Notes: generated from the sequence alone by a model not told the origin. A stretch of DNA of 64,000 bases from Flavobacterium faecale (GCF_003076455.1 NZ_CP020918.1:3012001-3076000), one strand, 5' to 3'; shown: positions 47,766 to 56,444, counted from the stretch's first letter. Made by a program: numbers and translations.

Positions 47766-48386
47766 ATGGCAGAATTTATAAAAATATACGAAGATAAACC
47801 TAGTGAAGCAGCTATAGCCAAAGTGGTTAAAGTACTGCAAGCAGGAGGTTTGGTCATTTATCCAACAGATACGGTTTATGGTTTAGGTTGTGATATTACC
47901 AACTCAAAAGCATTAGAGAAAATTGCAAGAATAAAAGGAGTGAAGCTTGATAAAGCTAATTTCTCATTCATCTGTCACGATTTAAGTAATCTCTCAGATT
48001 ATGTGCGTCAGATTGATACGGCAACTTTCAAAATTTTGAAGCGTGCTTTGCCTGGGCCTTATACATTTATTCTTCCGGGTAATAATAATTTACCCAAAGA
48101 GTTTAAAAAGAAAACTACGGTGGGTATTCGTGTTCCAGATAATAGTATCGTTCTTGAAATTGTACGTCAATTAGGGAATCCTATTGTGACGACCTCTATT
48201 CGTGATGAGGATGATGTTGTGGAGTATACGACAGATCCCGAATTAATTTTCGAAAAATGGCAAAATCTTGTTGATATGGTAGTCGATGGCGGTTATGGAG
48301 ATAATATAGCCTCTACCATTATTGATTTATCTGAAGATGAGCCTGTAGTTATTCGTGAAGGAAAAGGAAGCTTGGATATTTTATAG
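47766..48386 (+). CDS. YrdC/Sua5-fold protein, YciO type
   Basis: 206 aa with GLVIYPTDTVYGLGCDITNS and PIVTTSIRDEDDVVEYTTDP of the YrdC fold. Overall pattern and length match E. coli YciO rather than TsaC/YrdC (e.g. NFSFICHDLSNLSDY; STIIDLSEDEPVVIREGKGS). TsaC makes the threonylcarbamoyl-AMP intermediate for tRNA t6A; YciO's role is less certain. It is annotated as L-threonylcarbamoyladenylate synthase-like with caution. A shared terminator follows. Confidence 0.85.
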   Translation: MAEFIKIYEDKPSEAAIAKVVKVLQAGGLVIYPTDTVYGLGCDITNSKALEKIARIKGVKLDKANFSFICHDLSNLSDYVRQIDTATFKILKRALPGPYTFILPGNNNLPKEFKKKTTVGIRVPDNSIVLEIVRQLGNPIVTTSIRDEDDVVEYTTDPELIFEKWQNLVDMVVDGGYGDNIASTIIDLSEDEPVVIREGKGSLDIL

Positions 48387-48407
48387 GTCCGAAACTAGAT
48401 AATACAT

Positions 48408-48444
48408 AAAAAAACTCGCAAATTCATATTTGCGAGTTTTTTTA
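48408..48444. terminator. Bidirectional terminator between yciO-like and efflux genes
   Basis: ACTCGCAAAT pairs with ATTTGCGAGT around TCAT, with A7 before and T8 after, giving a T tail on both strands. Confidence 0.9.
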
Positions 48445-48475
48445 TGCTGAAAAGTGATAGTTTTATTGAGGTATA

Positions 48476-49669
48476 TTAATGTTTTACTTTGATGGTACGT
48501 TTTCCTATTTGCAAGATTATCAAGGCAGTAATGGTTGTTGTTGCCATAATAATTGTCATAGGTACCATAGAGTTAATTACAAATATACCTACTGCAAATG
48601 AAGCTATTGCTCCAAGTCCTAACTGTATCGCTCCCATTAAGGCAGATGCACTACCTGTATTTTTGGTAAAAGGGGCTAATGTTAATCCAGCAGTGTTTGG
48701 GTTTGAAATTCCCAAACAACCTAAGTACATAAATAGTAAAGCAATCGTTCCACAAAGTCCCAATAGATTATTGATGGCAGCAATCAAAAAAGTGATTATG
48801 ATTACAGACTGCGTTAATAAGGCACCAAATATCATTTGCTCACTAGTGAATTTGCGCAAAAGTAAAGAGTTTAATTGACTTGCACCGATAAAACTACATG
48901 ACATGAAAGCAAATATCCAGCCGTATAATTTTGCATCTACTGCAAAAATATCCATGAATAAAATTGGAGAAGCGGCTACATAGGTAAATAAACCTGAAAA
49001 CGAAATAGCTCCTGTAAAGGCATAAGTATAAAATTGAGGCTCTTTTAATACTGTCCAAAAATTCTTCAAAATAGGTTTTGGCTTTAAAGAAATCGTGGGA
49101 TCAGGCGTGTAGGTGTTTGGTAACCCAAAATGTGCTGCTAGCAAAATTATTATCCCTAAACACATTAAAATCAAAAATACAGGTTGCCAACCATAACTAG
49201 CGGTCACATAACCACCAATCGTAGGCGCAAGCATAGGAGATAAACCTACTACAAGCATTAGCATAGAGAAAACTTTTGGTATCTCTTTTACGGGAAATAG
49301 ATCACGCACCATTGAGACAGATGCTACAGTTGCGGCGCAACTACCAACGGCTTGAATAAATCGTAATCCGATAAAAGTATCGATATCTGGAACAAAAACA
49401 CAACCAAGAGAGGCAAGTATGTAGACTAAAAGCCCGATAAATAGTGGAATCTTTCTTCCAAAACGGTCTAATAGTGGACCATAGAGCAACTGTCCTGCAG
49501 AAATTCCTATAAAATAGCTTGATAATGTCATTGCAACTTTTGCAACAGTTGTATTTAAATCTGTGGCAATACCTGAAAATCCTGGTAAATACATGTCAAT
49601 TGAGAAGGGGCCAAGTGCAGTTAGTCCACCTAATATTAAAATTATCTTAAAATTATTAGCCTTTATCAT
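48476..49669 (-). CDS. Bcr/CflA-family drug-resistance MFS transporter
   Basis: 397 aa from the ATG at 49669; the upstream extension to 49720 is unlikely. About 12 membrane helices, with FSIDMYLPGFSGIATDLNTT and LYGPLLDRFGRKIPL (the loop 2-3 MFS motif) characteristic of the DHA1 Bcr/CflA group, which exports bicyclomycin, sulfonamides or amphenicols. Substrate unknown here. It is monocistronic. Confidence 0.93.
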   Translation of the reverse strand: MIKANNFKIILILGGLTALGPFSIDMYLPGFSGIATDLNTTVAKVAMTLSSYFIGISAGQLLYGPLLDRFGRKIPLFIGLLVYILASLGCVFVPDIDTFIGLRFIQAVGSCAATVASVSMVRDLFPVKEIPKVFSMLMLVVGLSPMLAPTIGGYVTASYGWQPVFLILMCLGIIILLAAHFGLPNTYTPDPTISLKPKPILKNFWTVLKEPQFYTYAFTGAISFSGLFTYVAASPILFMDIFAVDAKLYGWIFAFMSCSFIGASQLNSLLLRKFTSEQMIFGALLTQSVIIITFLIAAINNLLGLCGTIALLFMYLGCLGISNPNTAGLTLAPFTKNTGSASALMGAIQLGLGAIASFAVGIFVINSMVPMTIIMATTTITALIILQIGKRTIKVKH

Positions 49670-49930
49670 TAAATATTTTTTTATTTGTAGTACCAATGAA
49701 ATATTTTGACACATTACCATTGATTATATTATGTTTATGTATTGATGTTAATGATCTGTTAAAATTAAAAAAGACATTAAACCAATTCAAGTTTGTTTAT
49801 TCTTATATTGAAAGATGTGATAAAATAATTTTAATAGTTTAAAATCCAATAGTAAAAGTTGTAGTCGTATACAGTTTATTTTAATTTTAAAATTACATTT
49901 TTTAAGATAAATATAATTTGGTTAGTTTGG
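49670..49930. other. Gap containing a possible small plus-strand RNA
   Basis: AT-rich sequence upstream of the minus-strand efflux gene. It contains no open frame of note but precedes a plus-strand terminator at 49931-49964 that belongs to no plus-strand gene. No consensus promoter was found on the plus strand. Confidence 0.4.
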
Positions 49931-49964
49931 CGATCCGTTCCTTTGAGCGGATCGTTTTTTTTTT
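49931..49964 (+). terminator. Orphan plus-strand intrinsic terminator
   Basis: CGATCCG pairs with CGGATCG around a 10-nt loop and is followed by a T10 run. Both flanking genes are on the minus strand and the T run is only on the plus strand, so it ends an unannotated plus-strand transcript. Confidence 0.7.
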
Positions 49965-49989
49965 ATAAAAAAAAATAAAGAGATAAAAA

Positions 49990-50011
49990 AAGCTGTCTAA
50001 ATAGACAGCTT
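49990..50011 (-). terminator. Terminator of the DnaJ-KTSC gene
   Basis: AAGCTGTCTA pairs with TAGACAGCTT (2-nt centre, effectively an 8-bp stem and 6-nt loop), followed by a T run on the minus strand. It lies 26 nt beyond the stop. Confidence 0.8.
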
Positions 50012-50036
50012 GCTTTTAAACTATAAAACTAATTAA

Positions 50037-50477
50037 TTAGTCTTGGTTGATTGTTTTTCTGTATGGAAAAGCATTGAAAATGTGTCTTTTTGCAAAACGT
50101 CCAGGAGAATCTGCATTCACCATCTTTACATAAGTTGCTTTTGGTACACTAATGTATTCGTATACACTACCGTTAGAGAAATTAATGATTAATCTACCAT
50201 CAGTAAATTTATAATCAGTAATTGTCGCTGTTGAAGTAGTTTCAGTGTATTCTGGTAAATTTGCTTTAATTGTTTCAGGATTGATACTTACCAAAAAGTG
50301 GTATGCTTCAATAATTCTTTTACTGTTTTCTTCAGCTTCTTTAAGACCAGCATCATCACCTTGAAATTTATCAGGATGTGAATCTTTCATCGCATTACGA
50401 TAAATGGTTTTAAGTTCTTTTAATTGTACTGTTTTATCTACACTTAGTAGTTTGCGGTATTCAACTATTTTTTTCAT
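50037..50477 (-). CDS. J-domain protein fused to a KTSC domain
   Basis: 146 aa. Residues 5-65 form a J domain with HPD at 34-36 (KDSHPDKFQGDDAG), which would stimulate DnaK ATPase. Residues 80-146 fit the KTSC domain (DGRLIINFSNGSVYEYISVP; YVKMVNADSPGRFAKRHIFN), a small domain often found with lysyl-tRNA synthetase-like or nucleic-acid proteins and usually ending in a Ser/Phe-rich helix. There is no zinc or peptide-binding DnaJ C-terminus, so it is a specialised co-chaperone. A TACCTTTG -7 box lies 73 nt upstream. Confidence 0.9.
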   Translation of the reverse strand: MKKIVEYRKLLSVDKTVQLKELKTIYRNAMKDSHPDKFQGDDAGLKEAEENSKRIIEAYHFLVSINPETIKANLPEYTETTSTATITDYKFTDGRLIINFSNGSVYEYISVPKATYVKMVNADSPGRFAKRHIFNAFPYRKTINQD

Positions 50478-50549
50478 AAATTAAGGTAACTGCTTGTCTT
50501 TTAATGTGTAAATTGTTTTTTTTTAATTTTAAAAATCAACAATTTTTTG

Positions 50550-50557
50550 CAAAGGTA
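50550..50557 (-). promoter_or_regulatory. -7 element TACCTTTG upstream of the DnaJ-KTSC gene
   Basis: A perfect TAnnTTTG match on the minus strand, implying a leader of about 65 nt. Confidence 0.45.
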
Positions 50558-50632
50558 CACTTTTTTTTAACTATTCAGAGTTCTTGGCGAAATTATTCAT
50601 CACAAGCACGCTAGGATAGGGTAGTGTATCGT

Positions 50633-50860
50633 TTATTTGTTTTCAGGTTTGTTATTGGCCTTGTCAAAGTTTTTTGACTTCTTTGGGTATTTGTTATGGC
50701 TAATATCACTTGGGTTTTCGATGATGGTTTTTATTGTAACCATGTCACCTACAACATGTTTAGCAACGACCATTTGATAATCTAAAAGATATTCACCACA
50801 AAAAAAATTGTTGTTTTCATCTTTTTCTATCACACCTGTATAAACTCCTTTTTGTAGCAT
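50633..50860 (-). CDS. Small conserved-looking hypothetical protein
   Basis: 75 aa: MLQKGVYTGVIEKDENNNFF then GEYLLDYQMVVAKHVVGDMV, a beta-rich core, and a charged tail PKKSKNFDKANNKPENK. No signal peptide or known family. A TATCTTTG -7 box lies at 50903-50910, which supports its being a real gene. Confidence 0.6.
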   Translation of the reverse strand: MLQKGVYTGVIEKDENNNFFCGEYLLDYQMVVAKHVVGDMVTIKTIIENPSDISHNKYPKKSKNFDKANNKPENK

Positions 50861-50902
50861 TTTTTATTTTATTTGTATTGTTATCTAAAGCAAAATCGAA
50901 TG

Positions 50903-50910
50903 CAAAGATA
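50903..50910 (-). promoter_or_regulatory. -7 element TATCTTTG upstream of the 75-aa gene
   Basis: A perfect TAnnTTTG match on the minus strand, 42 nt before the start. Confidence 0.45.
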
Positions 50911-50952
50911 GTTATTATCTAGAAACTAATATTCTCTTTTGTGGTTTCTTGT

Positions 50953-50960
50953 TATATTTG
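50953..50960 (+). promoter_or_regulatory. -7 element TATATTTG touching the start of the next gene
   Basis: A perfect TAnnTTTG match that ends only 3 nt before the ATG at 50964, which would make the transcript leaderless or nearly so. Confidence 0.45.
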
Positions 50961-50963
50961 CGC

Positions 50964-51512
50964 ATGGAAAAAATCTTCAGACCGAGTCCAAATTCGTTTA
51001 AAAATACATTTTGTGAATTCACAGAGGTTATGCCTTTTGAGTTAAAAGGATTAAAATGCCAGTTCGAAAGCAAAGCAGGGAGTTCCTATTATTATACCGA
51101 AAACGGAATGTATCGTTACTCCAATCACTGGGGGAGATTGGCCAATAGTAAGTGGCGCTTGATTGCGCTGGATCCAGAAACAGTGGAGAAAAAGAAGCTT
51201 GGTTTTGCTCCTTGGGATAATTTTTATCCTGACAATGCCGAAGATGAATTATATTATATTGAGGTCGATTATATCAATAATCTTGTCAATTATCAGCACA
51301 AAAATTGTCCGAGGTATGACCGCAAAGCTATTTTGCGCACCAGTTTTGAAACGACCAAAAAGATCAAACAAATTCGTAACCTGCAACAGTTAACTTCTTG
51401 GGCAAAATACTTTGACTATGAAGACATTGATGATTTAAGAAAAGAAATTATAGAACAGCTCATTTATACCAATAAAACATTAGAGCAAGTTAAAAGTAGT
51501 TTATTATCATAG
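50964..51512 (+). CDS. Hypothetical protein
   Basis: 182 aa from the ATG at 50964; the frame opens earlier (50949) but those codons overlap the -7 box. Soluble, rich in aromatic residues (SSYYYTENGMYRYSNHWGRL; ELYYIEVDYINNLVNYQHKN), with a helical C-terminus. I do not recognise the family. It ends 2 nt before the convergent response-regulator gene. Confidence 0.75.
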   Translation: MEKIFRPSPNSFKNTFCEFTEVMPFELKGLKCQFESKAGSSYYYTENGMYRYSNHWGRLANSKWRLIALDPETVEKKKLGFAPWDNFYPDNAEDELYYIEVDYINNLVNYQHKNCPRYDRKAILRTSFETTKKIKQIRNLQQLTSWAKYFDYEDIDDLRKEIIEQLIYTNKTLEQVKSSLLS

Positions 51513-51514
51513 GT

Positions 51515-51907
51515 TTAAGTGGTTGCGATAGCTATTAAATCTTCAAGTTTAACGGGTTTAGACATATATCCCAAAATGGAGCTATTGCATTTTGCTTTTT
51601 CTTTATCTTCAACTGCAATGGAAGAACTTGAGATATAAATTAAAACTGACTCTAATTTTGATTTGTCCATTAATGCTATTTCCTGCATAAAGCCCCAACC
51701 GTCCATAATTGGCATTTCGATATCTAGTAAAATAATTTCAGGTAAAGAAGGATTGTTTTCTTCTATGGCAACTTTTAAGGCTTCAATTGCTGACTTTCCG
51801 TTAGCAAAGGAAGAAATAGTAGAAAATAAATCCGATTTATGGATTATTTTTTTCATTATGATTTGATAAATAGGATCATCATCGATCAGCCATATAGTTT
51901 TCTTCAT
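51515..51907 (-). CDS. Single-domain response regulator
   Basis: 130 aa, receiver only: acidic pocket DDD at 9-11, phospho-acceptor D62 in ILLDIEMPIMDG, a serine-rich switch region (YISSSS) and K in YMSKPVK. There is no output domain, so it works by protein contact or in a relay. Its start overlaps the stop of the upstream kinase gene by 4 nt (ATGA), so the two are coupled and almost surely partners. Confidence 0.95.
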   Translation of the reverse strand: MKKTIWLIDDDPIYQIIMKKIIHKSDLFSTISSFANGKSAIEALKVAIEENNPSLPEIILLDIEMPIMDGWGFMQEIALMDKSKLESVLIYISSSSIAVEDKEKAKCNSSILGYMSKPVKLEDLIAIATT

Positions 51908-54285
51908 GAAATGTAAATTTTAAATGTTGTCCCAATATTAGGCTTGCTTTCGACCGTTATTCTACCCCCCATTGCCTCGATTTGATTTTTTGTAATAAAT
52001 AGTCCAATACCTTTGGATTCGGGGTTGTTCGTGAATTTTTTATACATACCAAACATTTTATCTCCTTGTTTTTCTAAATCAATCCCAATTCCATTGTCGG
52101 TAACTGTTAGCACTGTAGTGTTATCTTCTTCTACTACATCAATACTTATTTCAGGTACTCTATCTGGATGGCTGTATCGTATCGCATTGGAAATCAAATT
52201 ATACAAAATGCTTTCAAAATAAGCTGGATTGTAACGTAAACTAATATTATCTCCAATTGAAGTCTGTATAGCAACTCCTTTTAATTTAATTTTATCAGAT
52301 AAGATTTCGATTGCGTTGGCAATATACTCGTTTGGTTTTATATTTTCTATGACTAATCCTAAATTGGATTGAATATTTACAACTTCGTTTAAGTTTTCTA
52401 AGGTTTCATTTAAAGCATTCGATACATTTTGCAACAAGCATACATATTCTTGTATTTCTTTCTCTGAATCAGCAGTCTGAATTAAATCGGTTAAGGATAT
52501 AATATTGCTTGTATGTGATCTAAGATTATGTGATACAATATAAGAAAAATTAAGTAATCTTTTGTTTTGTTCTGTAACTAAATCGAACGAATTATGAAGT
52601 TCATATTCAGTAAGTTTAGTTTTAGTAATGTCAATCATAATACCTCTAAGGCAACTTGCCCCATCTTTGTCTTGAATAACATTTACAATATCACGCAACC
52701 AAACCACAGATCCATCTTTAGCAATCATACGGTATTCGAAATCATGGTCTTCAAGTAATTTTAATTTATTAGAGCAAAAATTAAGTGTATTGGGTTTATC
52801 GTCTGGGTGTATATGATCTTGCCAAAAAGTAGGACTAGCTAGCCATTCTTGTGGTGTATAACCTAAAATAGTTTCTACCTTGTTGCTAACAAAATTGAAT
52901 TGAAAAGTTTCCGCCTCGCATTCCCATACAATTCCGTCGATTGTATTTATTAGTGATTCTATCTTTTTTTGATACTCCTTCGATTTTTTTTCTGCTATTT
53001 TTCTTTTCGAAATATTTTCAACAATAGAGATGTAACTCGCGTCAAACCCATCTGAAGTTTTTAATTTTGAGACGGTCAGTTTGACCCAAATTATTTTACC
53101 GTTCTTCTTGAAATACCTTTTTTCTATTGCATACTTGTTTATTTCTCCATTTTTAAGTTTGTTAAGATGCTCTAAGTCGATTTCCAGATCTTCAGGATGG
53201 GTAATTTCCATGAAACTTTTGGTCTTCATTTCTTGGGTAGAATAACCTAGTAGCGATGCAAACTTGTTATTTATGGTAATAAATTTTCCATCATCCTTAC
53301 TTATATTTGCGATTCCAACTGCAGCTTGGTCAAAAAAGGTTTTAAACTTTAACTCACTTTCTAATATGGTGCCTGCTTGTTGTTCAAGTAAGGATCTTAA
53401 GTCAATCGGAATCTGTAAAATAGATGTAGTTAAAAATCCAAATAAAATAGATAAAATAAAGCCGAAAACACCAATCATGATGATTTTTGAATCGATTAAA
53501 GACGCTGGGTTTTTATCGATTAGATATAATTTCCATCCACCATCTGAAATGGTTGCAGATACATTTTGGAGGTTTTTTAGATTAGTTGGTCCGTTCAGAT
53601 AAAAATCTTCTTTTTTTGTAATCGGATTTATCTTTGATAACTGAATATCATAATTCGCATTCTTTGGACTATGTTTTTCAAAAAAGGATACAATATTGTC
53701 AAGCCGAATTACGACAGCAGAAAATCCCCAAAATTTATTGTTCTTATAAATGGGAAGTCTTCCAACTATTCCTTTTCCGCCCTGTAATAAATCAATTGGA
53801 CCAGCGAAATAAATCTTTTGACTTTCAATTGATTTTAGTGCCTCTGCACGATGTGATTTTGATTTTAAAACATTAAAACCAAGGGCAGCTTTATTTGCTT
53901 CATATGGATACACATAGGTAATAATACCATTGGGTACTAGTTGCACGCAATCTAAATTAGGATTGGCTGCAATTAATTTTTTCGAAATAGCTTCAAATTG
54001 AGCTGGGTTACCTTCGTCATTGATAGTGAGTGCGAGAGATAGTGTGGTGGTATAGGAATTTTTTAAGGTTTTTTCAAAATCTTGTTGAACTACACTTAGG
54101 TAATTCTCCATGCGATCAGATTTATATTCCTTTGCAATTAGGTACTGTTGAGAGATTATGTACGAGACTATCGAAAGTAGTAATAAACAAGCTACAAAGC
54201 CAATTAAGCGAGGTTTATGTAGGTACAACCTTCTATATAGTAGTTCTTTGTTTATATCCATGCTCGCTTGTATTTGTAGTTTCAA
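51904..54285 (-). CDS. CHASE-PAS-PAS membrane sensor histidine kinase
   Basis: 793 aa (a second start at M9, 54261, is possible). Domains: membrane helix (about 26-48), periplasmic CHASE-type sensor (about 70-255) with LGFNVLKSKSHRAEALKSIE and FAGPIDLLQGGKGIVGRLPI, second helix (about 272-295), two PAS/PAC modules (about 310-440 and 455-575), DHp with the His of YIVSHNLRSHTSN, and HATPase_c with NLISNAIRYSHPD, VTDNGIGIDL and KGIGLFITKNQI. CHASE domains bind small ligands such as adenine derivatives; the ligand here is unknown. It is co-transcribed with the receiver at 51515. Confidence 0.95.
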   Translation of the reverse strand: MKLQIQASMDINKELLYRRLYLHKPRLIGFVACLLLLSIVSYIISQQYLIAKEYKSDRMENYLSVVQQDFEKTLKNSYTTTLSLALTINDEGNPAQFEAISKKLIAANPNLDCVQLVPNGIITYVYPYEANKAALGFNVLKSKSHRAEALKSIESQKIYFAGPIDLLQGGKGIVGRLPIYKNNKFWGFSAVVIRLDNIVSFFEKHSPKNANYDIQLSKINPITKKEDFYLNGPTNLKNLQNVSATISDGGWKLYLIDKNPASLIDSKIIMIGVFGFILSILFGFLTTSILQIPIDLRSLLEQQAGTILESELKFKTFFDQAAVGIANISKDDGKFITINNKFASLLGYSTQEMKTKSFMEITHPEDLEIDLEHLNKLKNGEINKYAIEKRYFKKNGKIIWVKLTVSKLKTSDGFDASYISIVENISKRKIAEKKSKEYQKKIESLINTIDGIVWECEAETFQFNFVSNKVETILGYTPQEWLASPTFWQDHIHPDDKPNTLNFCSNKLKLLEDHDFEYRMIAKDGSVVWLRDIVNVIQDKDGASCLRGIMIDITKTKLTEYELHNSFDLVTEQNKRLLNFSYIVSHNLRSHTSNIISLTDLIQTADSEKEIQEYVCLLQNVSNALNETLENLNEVVNIQSNLGLVIENIKPNEYIANAIEILSDKIKLKGVAIQTSIGDNISLRYNPAYFESILYNLISNAIRYSHPDRVPEISIDVVEEDNTTVLTVTDNGIGIDLEKQGDKMFGMYKKFTNNPESKGIGLFITKNQIEAMGGRITVESKPNIGTTFKIYIS

Positions 54286-54488
54286 AAAGCAGCAAAAAAG
54301 GCAGTCCTTTGAAGCATGGCTCTACACAAATATAGGGTTTTAAATACATGAAACAGCTTTAAAGGGTATTATTTTGTTATTGATATAAAAAGCTGGTTAT
54401 AAAGTGTTTTTTCGGCAATATAATATTGTTTCGTACCGTAATTCTTGTGTTTTTGTCTCAAAATAGTGCTTCATTGATGCTTTTGGGC

Positions 54489-54496
54489 TATATTTG
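54489..54496 (+). promoter_or_regulatory. -7 element TATATTTG upstream of the small-protein operon
   Basis: A perfect TAnnTTTG match 24 nt before the ATG at 54521, supporting that short frame as a gene. Confidence 0.5.
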
Positions 54497-54520
54497 GCCT
54501 CTGTTAAGTGAAAAAAAATT

Positions 54521-54670
54521 ATGGGAAGGAACAACGAAAGGAATATAAAAAAGCACAACGATAAATTGCACAAAGCTCAAAATAAAGTAAAGCAAGCTGA
54601 AATTACTCGAAAAGAACAATTGAAAGCAATTGCAAAAAAGTATAACGAAAGTAAAACTACTGAAGAGTAG
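54521..54670 (+). CDS. Small lysine-rich protein (49 aa)
   Basis: The short frame starts MGRNNERNIKKHNDKLHKAQ and ends YNESKTTEE with stop TAG at 54668-54670. It is highly basic, helical and hydrophilic, without a signal peptide, and could bind nucleic acid or be a disordered helix. A TATATTTG -7 box precedes it by 24 nt and another gene follows after 15 nt, which supports expression. Family unknown. Confidence 0.6.
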   Translation: MGRNNERNIKKHNDKLHKAQNKVKQAEITRKEQLKAIAKKYNESKTTEE

Positions 54671-54685
54671 TTTAAGATAAGAAAT

Positions 54686-54913
54686 ATGGAAAACGATAAA
54701 TTCTCATTAATTAAAAATAATGTTCAAGAGGTAATTGATTTAATCGCTACTAAAAATACAGTTGAAGCAGGTAACAAATTAATTGTATTGAATGAAGAAC
54801 TTGATGAATTATTAGACTTTGCAGATGATGATGATCATTTAATTGAAATTAGTAAATATCAAGTTTTACTGAATCAATTGTTTATGAAAATTAACCCAAC
54901 CATAGAAGACTAA
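54686..54913 (+). CDS. Small acidic hypothetical protein
   Basis: 75 aa, helical and strongly acidic (LDELLDFADDDDHLIEISKY), with no signal peptide. It follows the basic 49-aa gene by 15 nt and precedes the YchJ-like gene by 10 nt, so all three probably share a transcript. The opposite charges of the two small proteins could allow them to bind, but this is only a suggestion. Confidence 0.7.
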   Translation: MENDKFSLIKNNVQEVIDLIATKNTVEAGNKLIVLNEELDELLDFADDDDHLIEISKYQVLLNQLFMKINPTIED

Positions 54914-54923
54914 TATCAAAATT

Positions 54924-55304
54924 ATGGCTGCAAGATTATGTTACTGTTGTTCTGGTGCAGCTTTTTCTAACTGCTGTGAGCCCATACTTGAAGGCAGGCA
55001 ACTAGCCATCGTTCCTGAGCAACTCATGCGGTCTCGCTACACTGCCTTTGCTATTCAAAACGCAGATTATTTGGTAGCTACTACACATATCTCTACGCGT
55101 AAGCATCATAATAAGGAGGATATTTTGGATTGGTCAAAAGCTAATCAGTGGATCAAATTGTCTGTATTGGAAGCAGTTGATAATAAAGTACGGTTTAAAG
55201 CATACTACAAAGACGAAAACGGAATCGATCACGTGCATCATGAATACTCCACTTTTAAACAAGAGGGAGAACAATGGTATTATGTTGATGGGACCTTTTT
55301 GTAA
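54924..55304 (+). CDS. YchJ-family (UPF0225) protein with SEC-C-like metal site
   Basis: A 126-aa protein with an N-terminal metal-binding motif CYCCSGAAFSNCCEP (C-x-C...CC, SEC-C-like) followed by the NTF2-like YchJ core, EQLMRSRYTAFAIQNADYLV, and FKQEGEQWYYVDGTFL. One SEC-C site instead of the two in E. coli YchJ. Function unknown; zinc binding is likely. Confidence 0.93.
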   Translation: MAARLCYCCSGAAFSNCCEPILEGRQLAIVPEQLMRSRYTAFAIQNADYLVATTHISTRKHHNKEDILDWSKANQWIKLSVLEAVDNKVRFKAYYKDENGIDHVHHEYSTFKQEGEQWYYVDGTFL

Positions 55305-55333
55305 TTGGTAACTTTGAATTCTTCTAGTTTCTC

Positions 55334-55365
55334 GCTATTATACTAAAGTTAATAGCATTTTTATT
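55334..55365 (+). terminator. Weak intrinsic terminator of the YchJ operon
   Basis: GCTATTA pairs with TAATAGC around a 9-nt loop, followed by ATTTTTATTTTC. Confidence 0.55.
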
Positions 55366-55414
55366 TTCGAAAAAAAAATAAGACAGCAGTTTTTGACCTA
55401 ATTTTTCTTTTCGA

Positions 55415-56167
55415 TTAATGTAAATTTTCTAGTTCTAATTTGATTCGATCAGTGTCGTTGATAATGTTTTCTACTTCTTTTTTCCAATAACTCACTTGCT
55501 TTTGTTCTAAAGCAATTTCTTGATAGCGCTCGTCTTCTGATCTAAAAAACTGAAAGTTTGATGCTTCATCTAATTTCTTTTTAGCGATTTCAAAATTTGA
55601 ATTTGCCGTTGCTAATAAGTCATTATTCGCTAAAATTTTTGCATTAAGCATTTCTTTCTTTTCTTTCAACATTCGATCTGCTTCAATTTTTTGTTGAATT
55701 TCCATCTGAATCTTTTGTTCTTCTATCTCTTTTTGTTGCAAGCGATATTGAACATTATTTTTTTCTGTTTGCTCATTTTTTAATTCAGATGCCTCACGAC
55801 GACTGTCTTGGTATAAACTCAAACAATAACTAGCAATAATTAAGACGCTGAAGAAAGCAACAAAAATAAACACGCTTCTATTCAGTCCAAAAATGCGTTT
55901 ACTTTTTTTATGTTTGACCGGTTCAATTATTTCCGCTTCTACTACTAGCGGTGAAAAAGCGGGTTCAGGTGCTGGTATAATTTTTTTTATTGGAGGCGGA
56001 GTAACAGTGAACAATGGTTTTAATTCGGCTATTTCTGCTGCAGTTGTCCAATCAGGCATTCCTTGAGACCAGATAGGTGTACTGCTCTTAAGGTTCATGG
56101 TTTTTAATTCTTCAACTGTAAAGGGGCCGATGCTGTCTGTACCGTTGTGTAAAAAGTAACTATTCAT
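55415..56167 (-). CDS. DUF4339/GYF_2 domain membrane protein with coiled coil
   Basis: 250 aa from the ATG at 56167; the longer frame from 56206 adds an unlikely leader. N-terminal GYF_2 domain (YFLHNGTDSIGPFTVEELKT ... TPIWSQGMPDWTTAAEI), a proline-rich linker, one membrane helix (VFIFVAFFSVLIIASYCLSL) and a ~130-residue charged coiled coil. GYF_2 domains bind proline-rich peptides or occur in membrane-remodelling proteins. Function unknown. A TATTTTTG -7 box lies at 56191-56198. Confidence 0.88.
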   Translation of the reverse strand: MNSYFLHNGTDSIGPFTVEELKTMNLKSSTPIWSQGMPDWTTAAEIAELKPLFTVTPPPIKKIIPAPEPAFSPLVVEAEIIEPVKHKKSKRIFGLNRSVFIFVAFFSVLIIASYCLSLYQDSRREASELKNEQTEKNNVQYRLQQKEIEEQKIQMEIQQKIEADRMLKEKKEMLNAKILANNDLLATANSNFEIAKKKLDEASNFQFFRSEDERYQEIALEQKQVSYWKKEVENIINDTDRIKLELENLH

Positions 56168-56190
56168 ATTCTTTACTCTTGTTTTGTTTT

Positions 56191-56198
56191 CAAAAATA
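56191..56198 (-). promoter_or_regulatory. -7 element TATTTTTG upstream of the GYF_2 gene
   Basis: A TAnnTTTG match on the minus strand, 24 nt before the chosen start, which supports that start. Confidence 0.45.
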
Positions 56199-56444
56199 CA
56201 AAACAAAATTCATTCCATCATTTATATTTTTACAAGATAATCTACTGGGCCCAAAAGGTTGTGATTGTCTTTTTTTTCGAAAAGTAAAACCTTTTACGGT
56301 TAGACTTTAACTAAAAATTAATAACCGTTAGCGAGTGCTTCCGTTTAAAAAGCTGTAATTTTAAATTTGTGAATAGCTGGTAAAACCAACTTAGGTATTA
56401 TTAGCTAAACAACACAAAATAAACACTATAAATACAATCTGCGG

